Source: Roseovarius sp. ZX-A-9
GTDB lineage: Bacteria; Pseudomonadota; Alphaproteobacteria; Rhodobacterales; Rhodobacteraceae
Assembly: GCF_028369135.1 (NCBI RefSeq)
Contig: NZ_JAPWHW010000001.1
Location: 463,928 to 527,927, forward strand
Reading direction: 5' to 3'
Length of the DNA: 64,000 nt
Part shown: piece after piece, positions 18,687 through 28,888 of the stretch
How the letters are laid out: every line of letters starts with the position of its first letter
Numbering within the stretch: position 1 is the first letter of the stretch
Position numbers and translations under genes: made by a program
Notes under the pieces: generated by a model
The model's database searches: none
What the model saw: the letters and a program-made list of their open reading frames with translations, nothing else
What the model was told of the DNA's origin: nothing

Positions 18687-20422
18687 GCCTTGATCCCATC
18701 ACTCTGTCGGTCATTCAGGCCGGGTTGCAACAGGTCTGCGACGAGATGGACCTGAGTTTTTCCCGCGCCGCGTTTTCGCCCGTCATTGCCGAGGCAAATG
18801 ACCGCTCGGACGGTATCTATGACGCGCAGGACGGTGCATTGATTGCCCAAGGGGCGGGTGGTTTGCCGGTATTTGTCGGCACAATGCAATATTCCACCCG
18901 CACCCTGATCGAGATGATCGCGGACGGGTGCGTCGCAGCGCCACAGCCGGGTGACATCTACATCGTCAACGACCCCTACCTGGGCGGCACGCATCTGATG
19001 GATGTCCGCTTTGCGCTGCCTTTCTACCGAAATGGCGAGATTTATTGCTGGCTCAGCAATACCGGCCACTGGCCCGATACGGGCGGCGCGGTGCCCGGCG
19101 GCTTTTCCGCCTCTGCCACCGCGGTCGAGCAGGAAGGGCTGCGTCTGCCGCCTGTGCGCCTGTTCAAGCAGGGCGTGCTAGATACCGAGATTTACAGCAT
19201 CATCTGCTCCAACATCCGCGTGGCGGATCAGCGGATTGGTGACGTGCGTGCGCAGGCCGCCGCGCTGGAGCTGGGGGCCGAGCGGCTGGGCCTCTTGCTG
19301 GACCGTTACGGCGACAGCGTCGTAACCGAGGCCATCGCCGAACTGCGCCGCCGCGCCGCCGAGCAGATGCGCGCCTTTATCGCCCAAATTCCCGAAGGTC
19401 CGCATGAGAGCACCGCATGGATCGACAGCGACGGGGTGGTGGACGTGCCGCTGGCGATCCGACTCAGTGTGCGACGCGAGGGCGATGGCCTGAGTTTCGA
19501 TTTCTCCGGTTCCTCAGAGCCCTGCATGGGGCCGATGAATTCAGTGCGTGCGACGACGCTCAGCTCGGTTTACCTGGCGATGCGACACATCTTTCCCGAG
19601 GTGCCGATCAGCGCCGGGGCCTTCGAGCCACTTTATGTGACTGGCATCGACGGGACCTTCCTTGACGCGCAATATCCGCGCCCGGTATCGGGTTGCGCAG
19701 CAGAGGTCAGCCAGCGCATAGCAGAGGCGGTTTTCGCTGCATTAGTCTCTGTTTTGCCGAACCGCGTGACTGCCGCGCCCGCAGGCACGAGCGGCAATTT
19801 TGCGCTGGGCGGGCATGACCCAGACCGTGGGCGCGATTTCGTGATGTATCAGCTCTCGGGCGGCGGATACGGCGGCTATAGCGGGGGGGACGGGCTCAGC
19901 AATGGTTGCTCGACCATCGGCATCTCCAAGGCACCGCCGGTCGAGATCATGGAGCAAGCCTTTCCGGTGCTTTACCACCGCTATGCCCTGCGCGAAGGGT
20001 CGGGTGGTGCCGGCGCGCAGCGCGGCGGCTTTGGTCTGGATTACGAGGTGGAATTACGGCGCGGCAGTGCAACGGCGAGCTTCGTGATGGATCATGGCCG
20101 CACCGGGCCACTTGGGGCTCTGGGCGGCGCGGATGGCGCGGTCAACGAAGTCAACGTCTGGCAGAATGGTGCGCCCTACACGCCGCTGCATCTGTCCAAG
20201 GAGCAGAATATCCCGCTGCAACCGGGCGACCGGGTGCGCGTGAAAACTCCGGGTGGCGGCGGCTATGGTGATCCGTTCACTCGCGCGCCGGATCTGGTTG
20301 CCGAAGACGTGCGGCTGGGCCGGTACAGCACCGATCAGGCGCATGATCTGTTCGGCGTTGTGCTGGATGATCTGGGTGCAATCGACGTGACTGCCACGAA
20401 CAAAGCGCGCGGAAAGGAATAG
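18683..20422 (+). CDS. hyuB: hydantoinase/oxoprolinase subunit B
   Basis: 579 residues of the HyuB family, the partner of HyuA. It starts MSLDPITLSVIQAGLQQVCDEMDL and keeps GDIYIVNDPYLGGTHLMDV, SNTGHWPDTGG and the C-terminal PGGGGYGDPFTR. The start overlaps the hyuA stop in ATGA (18683-18686). Length is normal and no damage is seen. The Tat-exported binding protein on the other side of hyuA may deliver its substrate. Confidence 0.9.
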   Translation: MSLDPITLSVIQAGLQQVCDEMDLSFSRAAFSPVIAEANDRSDGIYDAQDGALIAQGAGGLPVFVGTMQYSTRTLIEMIADGCVAAPQPGDIYIVNDPYLGGTHLMDVRFALPFYRNGEIYCWLSNTGHWPDTGGAVPGGFSASATAVEQEGLRLPPVRLFKQGVLDTEIYSIICSNIRVADQRIGDVRAQAAALELGAERLGLLLDRYGDSVVTEAIAELRRRAAEQMRAFIAQIPEGPHESTAWIDSDGVVDVPLAIRLSVRREGDGLSFDFSGSSEPCMGPMNSVRATTLSSVYLAMRHIFPEVPISAGAFEPLYVTGIDGTFLDAQYPRPVSGCAAEVSQRIAEAVFAALVSVLPNRVTAAPAGTSGNFALGGHDPDRGRDFVMYQLSGGGYGGYSGGDGLSNGCSTIGISKAPPVEIMEQAFPVLYHRYALREGSGGAGAQRGGFGLDYEVELRRGSATASFVMDHGRTGPLGALGGADGAVNEVNVWQNGAPYTPLHLSKEQNIPLQPGDRVRVKTPGGGGYGDPFTRAPDLVAEDVRLGRYSTDQAHDLFGVVLDDLGAIDVTATNKARGKE

Positions 20423-20430
20423 GCACCACC

Positions 20431-20476
20431 CTGTTTTCCGCGAAGAAAACAGCCCGGAAAATGCGAATTTTTCGGG
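20431..20476. terminator. two hairpins between convergent hyuB and DUF3775 genes
   Basis: CTGTTTTC-CGCGAA-GAAAACAG (20431-20452) is a perfect 8-bp stem. CCCGGAAAA...TTTTTCGGG (20453-20476) forms a second. They sit between convergent genes and may end transcription, although T runs are short. Confidence 0.4.
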
Positions 20477-20483
20477 ACAGCGC

Positions 20484-20810
20484 TTAGCCGCCGCGCACCA
20501 GATCGTCCTCGTCGTCATAAGCTGACAGGCCCAGCGCCTCTAACCCATTTTCCAGATGGTCGGACAAATGCGGCGAGCCAAGCAGGTAGTCGGCGGTGGG
20601 CACCGTGGCCTCGGCCCGTGCGGTTTGGATCGCTTCGGCCAGATCATCGGCCTCAAAGCTTTCGCGCCCGATCCACATGACCGCCACGAGGCTGGCCTGT
20701 TCATCCTCGCTTAGCCGGTCAATGAATGCCCGCAATTCGCCCTCGGCCCGGTTCAGTTCGCGGGCCATCAAGACAACCTGTGCAATCTTGTGTGTGCTGA
20801 TTTCGAGCAT
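20484..20810 (-). CDS. DUF3775 domain protein
   Basis: 108 residues starting MLEISTHKIAQVVLMARELNRAEGELRAFIDRLSEDEQASLVAVMWIGR, a pattern I recognise as DUF3775, common in alphaproteobacteria. The ATG at 20808-20810 follows GGGGGCAGGA; an upstream in-frame ATG adds only seven residues. It is acidic at the C terminus and has no membrane segment or enzymatic motif. It is convergent with hyuB and divergent from rpoE. Function is unknown. Confidence 0.8.
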   Translation of the reverse strand: MLEISTHKIAQVVLMARELNRAEGELRAFIDRLSEDEQASLVAVMWIGRESFEADDLAEAIQTARAEATVPTADYLLGSPHLSDHLENGLEALGLSAYDDEDDLVRGG

Positions 20811-21163
20811 TCCTGCCCCCTTTCGCGCCATCGATTCGCATGCACGCTACCTGTTGGATGCTACGCTTACTTTGATCTTTCGCAAGGTGCCGGTTGCAAA
20901 CTCCTGACACCGGCGCATCGCAAAGCCGAACAACATCGCTGCAAAGGGTGCCTATCCCGGAGGCGCCATCGGGGGTCACAGGTGCTGCGCAATGATAGTC
21001 CACGCCATGATTTTGTGATCCGAACGACCAGCCCACTCGTAACTGGCTCATGAACTGCGCAATTGACACCACTTGCCAAGCCTTGTCTTCTTCTGCGAGC
21101 GCTGTCCGGGCTTGCCGGGACGGTGAACATGCGGATGTGACCGGAGGACCGGAGCGCGCAGTC
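20811..21163. other. spacer between DUF3775 and rpoE
   Basis: 353 bases without a convincing gene. It holds the DUF3775 upstream region and, at 21016-21042, a likely RpoE-type promoter. No RNA gene or repeat was recognised. Confidence 0.5.
21016..21042 (+). promoter_or_regulatory. putative RpoE (ECF11) autoregulated promoter
   Basis: TGATCC (21016-21021) followed after 16 bases by CGTAA (21038-21042). TGATC is the core -35 element of RpoE/ChrR-controlled promoters in Rhodobacter; the -10 match is less certain. It lies about 120 bases before the rpoE start. Confidence 0.5.
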
Positions 21164-21718
21164 ATGAAATCAGATCGGCATTTGGAGAACGAGCGCTGGG
21201 TCGCATGTATCGCACGTATCCGCGAGGATGCGGACGAAGGCGCCTTTGCCGAACTTTACGAACATTTCGCGCCCCGAGTGAAAGGCTTTTTGATGAAATC
21301 CGGCGCGCAGGCGACGCTGGCAGAGGAATGCACGCAGGATGTCATGGCAACGCTCTGGCAGAAATCGCATCTTTTCGATCCCGCCCGCGCCAGCGCCGCC
21401 ACCTGGATTTTCACCATCGCACGCAACCGCCGCATCGACGCGCTGCGCAAATCGCAGCGCCCCGAACCCGAAGAAATCTCATGGGGCCCTGCCGAGCCGC
21501 CCGATCAAGCCGACGTGCTTGCCCTCCAGCAAGAGAGCGCCGCACTTGCCGAGGCCATCGGCGCGCTACCCGAGAAACAGAAAGCCCTGATCGAGGCCGC
21601 CTACTACGCCGATCTCAGCCATTCTGAAATCGCAGAACAGACCGGTCTGCCGCTGGGCACGATCAAATCCCGAATTCGGCTGGCGCTGGAGCGCCTGCGA
21701 CATGCCATGAAAAGATGA
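21164..21718 (+). CDS. rpoE: ECF sigma factor RpoE (singlet-oxygen response type)
   Basis: 184 residues. Region 2 reads FAELYEHFAPRVKGFLMKSG...LAEECTQDVMATLWQKSHLFDPARASAATWIFTIARNRRID. Region 4 reads LPEKQKALIEAAYYADLSHSEIAEQTGLPLGTIKSRIRLALERLRH. The ATG at 21164 has GGAG about 9 bases upstream. chrR follows after 10 bases, which marks this as the ECF11 RpoE-ChrR pair that responds to singlet oxygen in Rhodobacter. It probably drives its own promoter at 21016. Confidence 0.92.
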   Translation: MKSDRHLENERWVACIARIREDADEGAFAELYEHFAPRVKGFLMKSGAQATLAEECTQDVMATLWQKSHLFDPARASAATWIFTIARNRRIDALRKSQRPEPEEISWGPAEPPDQADVLALQQESAALAEAIGALPEKQKALIEAAYYADLSHSEIAEQTGLPLGTIKSRIRLALERLRHAMKR

Positions 21719-21728
21719 AGTAACTTAG

Positions 21729-22373
21729 ATGAAACCTGAAATCAGACATCACCTGACCGACGCGTTGCTGATGGCCTACGCGACAGGGGCGTTGCCCGAA
21801 GCATTCAACCTGGCGGTGGCTGCGCATATCTCGATGTGCGACGAATGCCGCGCGCAGCTCGGCGCCTTTGATGCCATCGGCGGCGCGTTGATCGAGGATG
21901 GTCAGGCGGCGGCTATGCCCGACAACAGCTTTGCCGCATGTCTGGCGCGCGCCAAGGCCCCCCCCCCGGCCGCCGCTCCGCCCCGCACGAACGGCGTGTT
22001 GCCCGCTCCGGTCCGCGCCTATGTCGGCGGCGATCTGGATGTCGTGAGATGGCGGCCCGTCGGCATGGGCGTGCGGCAGGCGATCCTGCCCACGGACCGG
22101 CGCGCGACAGCGCGGCTGATCCGAATACCCGCCGGAGTGGCGGTGCCTGATCACGGCCACCGCGGAACCGAGTTAACGCTGGTGCTGCAAGGCGCGTTTC
22201 TTGATGCGACGGACCGGTTCGGGTTGGGTGATATCGAAGTGGCGAACGAGGATCTGCAACACACGCCGATTGCCGATGTCGGGGTCGATTGCATCTGTCT
22301 GACTGCCACCGATGCGCCACTGCGATTCAGCAAGCTGGGGCACCGTATCGCGCAGCGTTTCCTACGCATCTGA
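21729..22373 (+). CDS. chrR: zinc-binding anti-sigma factor ChrR
   Basis: 214 residues. The N-terminal anti-sigma domain has the zinc ligands in HISMCDEC (H33, C37, C40), plus His7/His8 near the start. A Pro/Ala-rich linker near 75-85 leads to a C-terminal cupin, VAVPDHGHRGTELTLVLQGAF, with the HxH...E metal site. In Rhodobacter, ChrR holds RpoE inactive until singlet oxygen triggers its breakdown. It is directly downstream of its sigma factor and all key residues appear present. Confidence 0.92.
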   Translation: MKPEIRHHLTDALLMAYATGALPEAFNLAVAAHISMCDECRAQLGAFDAIGGALIEDGQAAAMPDNSFAACLARAKAPPPAAAPPRTNGVLPAPVRAYVGGDLDVVRWRPVGMGVRQAILPTDRRATARLIRIPAGVAVPDHGHRGTELTLVLQGAFLDATDRFGLGDIEVANEDLQHTPIADVGVDCICLTATDAPLRFSKLGHRIAQRFLRI

Positions 22374-22423
22374 CGCCCGCAGCACACCGCACGGCCACTG
22401 CGTAACGCAGCGTTGCGGGGTGA

Positions 22424-24502
<2,079 letters not shown>

Positions 24503-24525
24503 CGGTACATTCGAGTATTTTTAAA

Positions 24526-24638
24526 GCGTTTCGAGTTTAAGTTGGTACACAACTTGAGCTCGAAACGCGCGCAACCTTCATATGTCCGGGGCGTTTCGAC
24601 ATTTTGCCTTGGTTCGGCAATATGTCGAAACGCTTTGG
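24526..24638. repeat. intergenic double-hairpin repeat, copy A
   Basis: Arms at 24526-24544 and 24550-24568 pair at 17 of 19 positions, and arms at 24591-24608 and 24616-24633 pair at 17 of 18. All arms share the core CGTTTCGA/TCGAAACG. A related sequence lies at 38187-38275. It follows fadH and precedes a convergent gene, and no protein reads through it. Confidence 0.7.
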
Positions 24639-24720
24639 CAAAATGAAGGGGTGGACGCGCTCTGGTTTTGCTGATGACTGAAAATGTCCCAGGGCGCCTT
24701 AAAAATTTCGACTTAGGAGA

Positions 24721-25122
24721 TCAGACGCCAACCTCGGGGCCGAGGCACAAAAGCGGCTCGACGCTCTTTTCGACTTCGTAAAGTTCGGTGTTTTCGGGAT
24801 TGTTCTCGAACCGTGCGATCAGGCCGCCACTGCCCTGCTGAAAGCTCCAGCATTGCGGATCTGGCTGGTTTTCGTACACGAAACAGATCAGCCCCGCCTC
24901 TTCATACCAGACGCCCTGCTGGCATTTTCCATCGAGGAAAGACCAGCGCACGCGGCGACCTTCGAGATATTCCTCGGCCCCGTAGGGCGAGCCAAGGCTG
25001 CCGTAATAAAAGGTTTTGCCGATAGTGTAGCGGTCAAATTCTTCCGCGCTCATCAGATCCTGCGCGGCGGCGGGCAGGGCCGAACATATCAGCACGAGAA
25101 AGAATGACAGGATGCGCATCAT
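24721..25122 (-). CDS. secreted hypothetical protein
   Basis: 133 residues with a signal peptide, MMRILSFFLVLICSALPAAAQ, cut after AAA or AQ. The mature part, DLMSAEEFDRYTIGKTFYYGSLGSPYGAEEYLEGRRVRWSF, looks like small Rhodobacteraceae periplasmic proteins of unknown role. Four cysteines in the mature part could form disulfides. It lies 57 bases downstream of the AlkB-like gene on the same strand and could be co-transcribed. Confidence 0.72.
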   Translation of the reverse strand: MMRILSFFLVLICSALPAAAQDLMSAEEFDRYTIGKTFYYGSLGSPYGAEEYLEGRRVRWSFLDGKCQQGVWYEEAGLICFVYENQPDPQCWSFQQGSGGLIARFENNPENTELYEVEKSVEPLLCLGPEVGV

Positions 25123-25179
25123 TCAATTCTGGCAGAGCGCATCGCCGGATTCCACATGTTTCGGCCCGGCTGCGCGGAA

Positions 25180-26238
25180 TCAGGCCCAACGCGCCGCGCG
25201 TTTGTCCATGATCCGTCGCCAGAGGGGTGGAAAGAGCGCGATGGCGGCCATGACAGGTAGAGGCCGCGGCAGGATTGGCATGTCCTCGGATCGCAACTGC
25301 AACGCCGGATAGGGCCTGCTTGGCGTGACGTGGTGATCCGAATGGCGCGGCGCATTCAGCATGAGCGCCGACGAGTACCAGTGCGGTGCGTTCCAGGAAT
25401 GTCGCGGACCGACCGGCTCCAACGAGCCATCGGCACACGTCTTGCGCCGCAGACCGTAATGCTGGACGTAGTCGGACAGGTAGATCTGCATCTGGGCGTA
25501 GAGACAGATCACCAGATAGATCACGACCCCGACCATGCCCAAGGCCAGATCCGTCAACAGTATACATCCCAGCCCGCCACCGACATAGAGCAGATAGGGG
25601 TGCCGCCAACCCGGCCTGCCGGCACGCGCCAGCATCGCCGTCTCGGCGGCATGGCCTGCGCGAAAGCTGCGCGGTGCCGCGCTGAGCGCGAAGCGGTAGA
25701 ACCCCTGCCCCAGCGGCGGGCTGTTGGGATCGCGGTGACTGGCCACATGCACATGGTGCACGCGCAGATGGGCGCTGGCGTGATGGCCGATCAGCAGGCT
25801 GGTATATATCAGGCGCCCCATCAGACGCAGGGCGCGGGATGGTTTATGGATCAGCTCATGCGCGACAGGGTGGGATATCTGGCCAAAAACCAGCGCAGCG
25901 GCGCCACCGATCAGCGCCCGCTCTGCCAGTCCGAGCGCGCCGGGGCCTGCCACGGCCCAGACGGCGAGGGCCAGAAGTGCAAAATGCACGACCCCCAGCG
26001 TTGCCAGCAGCGCGGTACTGCCGGGAAATTCGGCCTCCGGATCGGCATTGACTGCCTCGCGCGCAACCAGTTGATCGAGCAGGGCAACAAATACAGTCAT
26101 GTAAATCAGCCCCAGCGCGGTTGCGACGCCACCATAAGCCACCCCGAACGCAATGAGCGCGGCGGGCATCAGCGTGGCGATGGCAAATAGCAACACGTGG
26201 TTCGGCTCCGCTCGATGGGTACGATTGACGCCGAACAT
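25180..26238 (-). CDS. AlkB-like membrane alkane/fatty-acid hydroxylase
   Basis: 352 residues from the ATG at 26236-26238 (MFGVNRTHRAEPNH); codons further upstream are not protein-like. The eight-histidine di-iron pattern is visible: HELIHK, HHASAHLRVHH, YVQHYGL and LNAPRHSDHH. Several membrane helices lie between them. These are the motifs of alkane 1-monooxygenase, which hydroxylates alkanes or fatty acyl chains with rubredoxin as donor. It is shorter than the Pseudomonas enzyme (about 400) but in the range of Roseobacter homologues. No rubredoxin gene is adjacent. Confidence 0.83.
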   Translation of the reverse strand: MFGVNRTHRAEPNHVLLFAIATLMPAALIAFGVAYGGVATALGLIYMTVFVALLDQLVAREAVNADPEAEFPGSTALLATLGVVHFALLALAVWAVAGPGALGLAERALIGGAAALVFGQISHPVAHELIHKPSRALRLMGRLIYTSLLIGHHASAHLRVHHVHVASHRDPNSPPLGQGFYRFALSAAPRSFRAGHAAETAMLARAGRPGWRHPYLLYVGGGLGCILLTDLALGMVGVVIYLVICLYAQMQIYLSDYVQHYGLRRKTCADGSLEPVGPRHSWNAPHWYSSALMLNAPRHSDHHVTPSRPYPALQLRSEDMPILPRPLPVMAAIALFPPLWRRIMDKRAARWA

Positions 26239-26386
26239 AGGGCAGGCGCAGTGGCATTCCAAAGCCTGAAAATCAACAATCCGACCACTTTCCCAACGCT
26301 TCTGAAGCGACGGGGGTCGCTTTTGGCCACGCTCGGGTGCCGACGCGGCGGTAAAGTTTGGTAAGATACATTTTTGAGGACCGGTT

Positions 26387-28072
26387 ATGGCATTGGATGA
26401 ACGCAAGGGCGTCTGGAAATCGGGCAAGGGCAAGGGCCGCCACACGCCGAAGGGGCGGCAACTGATGGATGGCCCTTGGGCCGAGGTAAAGGCGCTGCTG
26501 GGCGATACGCCGCGCCGCCGCGATCTGCTGATTGAATATCTGCACCTCATTCAGGACAGATACGGGCATCTGTCCGCCGCGCATCTGCGTGCGCTGGCCG
26601 AGGAAATGCGCATCTCGATGGCCGAAATCTATGAGGTCGCCACCTTCTACGCCCATTTCGATGTGGTCAAGGAAGGCGAGACACCGCCGCCCGCGCTGAC
26701 AATCCGGGTGTGCGACTCGCTGTCATGCGAACTGGCCGGCGCGCAGGCGCTGAAATCTGCGTTGGAAGACGGTCTGGACGCAAGTCAGGTGCGCGTATTG
26801 CGCGCGCCCTGCATGGGGCGCTGTGACACGGCGCCGGTGCTGGAGCTGGGCCATAACCATATCGACCACGCCACGCCGGAAAAGGTGCAGGCGGCGATTG
26901 CTGCAAACGACACCCATGCGCATATCCCCGATTACGAGGGCTTCGAAGCCTACCGCGCCAATGGTGGCTATACCAAGCTGGCAGAATTGCGCGAGGGTGG
27001 TGATTTCGAGGCGGTGCAGACCGAATTGCTGAACGCAGGTCTGCGTGGCCTTGGCGGCGCGGGATTCCCGTCTGGCCGCAAATGGGGTTTCGTACGTGCC
27101 GAAGCCGGGCCGCGCTATCTGGCCGTGAATGGCGATGAGGGCGAGCCGGGCACGTTCAAGGACCGTTATTATCTGGAACGCGTGCCGCATCTGTTCCTGG
27201 AGGGCATGCTGATCGCCGCTTGGGCGATCGAGGCGGAAACCTGTTTCATCTACATGCGCGATGAATATCCCGCCGTGCTGCGTATCCTTGCCACCGAGAT
27301 TGCCGCGCTGGAAGCGGCTGGCATCGTCAAGCCGGGCTATATCGAACTGCGGCGCGGTGCCGGTGCCTATATCTGCGGCGAAGAAAGCGCGATGATCGAG
27401 AGCATCGAAGGCAAGCGCGGCATGCCCCGTCATCGCCCGCCGTTCGTCGCACAGGTCGGTATCTTTAATCGTCCGACGCTGGTCAACAACGTCGAGACTC
27501 TGCACTGGGTTACGCGCATCCTGCGCGAGGGCGGCGCGATCCTGTCGGATGTCGAGAAAAACGGGCGCAAGGGGCTGCGGTCCTATTCGGTGTCCGGTCG
27601 GGTGAAGAACCCCGGCGTGCATCTTCTGCCCGCCGGATCGACCATCACCGATATCATCGCAGCCTGCGGCGGGATGCTTGATGGTCACAGCTTCAAGGCG
27701 TATCAGCCGGGCGGCCCGTCGTCAGGGCTTCTGCCTGCGTCGATGGATGATATCCCGCTGGATTTCGACACGCTGCAGCCGCATGGCACCTTCATCGGTT
27801 CTGCCGCTGTCGTCGTGCTGAGCGACAAGGACAGTGCCAAACAGGCGGCGCTCAACATGCTGCGGTTCTTCGAGGACGAGAGTTGCGGGCAATGCACACC
27901 CTGCCGGGTGGGCTGTGAAAAGGCGGTCAAGCTGATGAAGGCCGACCGCTGGGATCAGCCCCTGCTGACCGAGCTGTGCACCGCGATGGCCGATGCGTCG
28001 ATCTGCGGCTTGGGTCAGGCCGCGCCGAACCCGATCCTGTCGACCCTCAAACATTTCCCGGATGAGGTCTAG
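26387..28072 (+). CDS. fdsB: NuoE-NuoF fusion, formate dehydrogenase beta-type diaphorase subunit
   Basis: 561 residues. Residues about 30-170 are NuoE-like, with a 2Fe-2S site at C109, C114, C142 and C146. From about 200 it is NuoF-like: GLGGAGFPSGRKWGFV for FMN, AVNGDEGEPGTFKDRY, CGEESAMIESIEGKRG, and the 4Fe-4S site CGQCTPCRVGC. This fused form is the NAD-reducing subunit of soluble formate dehydrogenases. A formate-oxidising alpha subunit would normally sit next to it, but a terminator and an unrelated GNAT gene follow. The symbol is by family resemblance. Confidence 0.85.
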   Translation: MALDERKGVWKSGKGKGRHTPKGRQLMDGPWAEVKALLGDTPRRRDLLIEYLHLIQDRYGHLSAAHLRALAEEMRISMAEIYEVATFYAHFDVVKEGETPPPALTIRVCDSLSCELAGAQALKSALEDGLDASQVRVLRAPCMGRCDTAPVLELGHNHIDHATPEKVQAAIAANDTHAHIPDYEGFEAYRANGGYTKLAELREGGDFEAVQTELLNAGLRGLGGAGFPSGRKWGFVRAEAGPRYLAVNGDEGEPGTFKDRYYLERVPHLFLEGMLIAAWAIEAETCFIYMRDEYPAVLRILATEIAALEAAGIVKPGYIELRRGAGAYICGEESAMIESIEGKRGMPRHRPPFVAQVGIFNRPTLVNNVETLHWVTRILREGGAILSDVEKNGRKGLRSYSVSGRVKNPGVHLLPAGSTITDIIAACGGMLDGHSFKAYQPGGPSSGLLPASMDDIPLDFDTLQPHGTFIGSAAVVVLSDKDSAKQAALNMLRFFEDESCGQCTPCRVGCEKAVKLMKADRWDQPLLTELCTAMADASICGLGQAAPNPILSTLKHFPDEV

Positions 28073-28073
28073 G

Positions 28074-28095
28074 GCGCGAGGATCTCGCGCTCTTT
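28074..28095 (+). terminator. intrinsic terminator after the NuoEF fusion
   Basis: GCGCGAG-GAT-CTCGCGC (28074-28090) followed by TCTTT. It begins within a few bases of the stop codon, which separates this gene from the next. Confidence 0.6.
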
Positions 28096-28224
28096 GATGA
28101 AATTTCGGGCAGTTACCGGTCTTTTCTGTTTCTTCGAACGGTAACTGCCAATTTAGATGGATTACGCGGCGCCGCAGCATTATGGTCGCGGCGGGAGGAC
28201 AAATCTGCGACGCGCCATGGCGCG

Positions 28225-28806
28225 ATGGAGTTCCGTCCTGTGCTATCCGAAACAATCCTTGCCGATACAACCATCCGCAGGCTCTGGCGCAGTGATCTGT
28301 CCGATGTCGTCGACCATTTCCTGCGGCTCGACACGGAAACGCGCCGCTTGCGCTTTGGCGTGGCGCTAAAAGACTGCGCCCTGCGGCGCTATGCCGAGCG
28401 AGTGCTGGATTTCGACTCGGTCGTCTACGGGGCCTTTCCGGGTGGGCAACTTCGTGGCGTCGCCGAATTGCGCGGGTTTCTTGGCCAGTGGCCACCAAGC
28501 GCCGAGGCGGCCCTGTCGGTCGAGCGCGAGTGGCAGAATGCGGGACTCGGCGATGCCCTCTTCAGCCGTCTGATCGCAGCGGCGCAGAACCGCTCTATAC
28601 GGACGCTGCACATGGTCTGCCTGCGCGAAAACGGACGGATGCAGCATCTGGCGCGCAAGCATGAGGCGGTGCTGCAATATACCGATGGCGATGTGGAGGC
28701 GACGATTGACCCACCGCGCGCGACCTTGTCGTCGTTGACCGAGGAAATCATCGGGGAATCGCGCGGTTTCGCCCGAACCCTGTTGCATCTGCCGTCCTCG
28801 GCGTAA
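28225..28806 (+). CDS. GNAT-type acetyltransferase-like protein
   Basis: 193 residues. TIRRLWRSDLSDVVDHFLRLDTETRRLRFG is a GNAT N terminus. AALSVEREWQNAGLGDALFSRLIAAAQNRSIRTLHMVCLRENGRMQHLARKH carries the acetyl-CoA loop (Q/RxxGxG/A-like) and the final strand. It probably transfers an acetyl group to an unknown acceptor. It lies before ftsY on the same strand, with an 80-base spacer. Confidence 0.75.
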   Translation: MEFRPVLSETILADTTIRRLWRSDLSDVVDHFLRLDTETRRLRFGVALKDCALRRYAERVLDFDSVVYGAFPGGQLRGVAELRGFLGQWPPSAEAALSVEREWQNAGLGDALFSRLIAAAQNRSIRTLHMVCLRENGRMQHLARKHEAVLQYTDGDVEATIDPPRATLSSLTEEIIGESRGFARTLLHLPSSA

Positions 28807-28888
28807 CTCCGATGCCCTTTGTGGGATGCCCCTTTTCAATCTTGGCCGACCCGACTACGTCATAGGAACCCAACCGAAAGGGCGCGAC

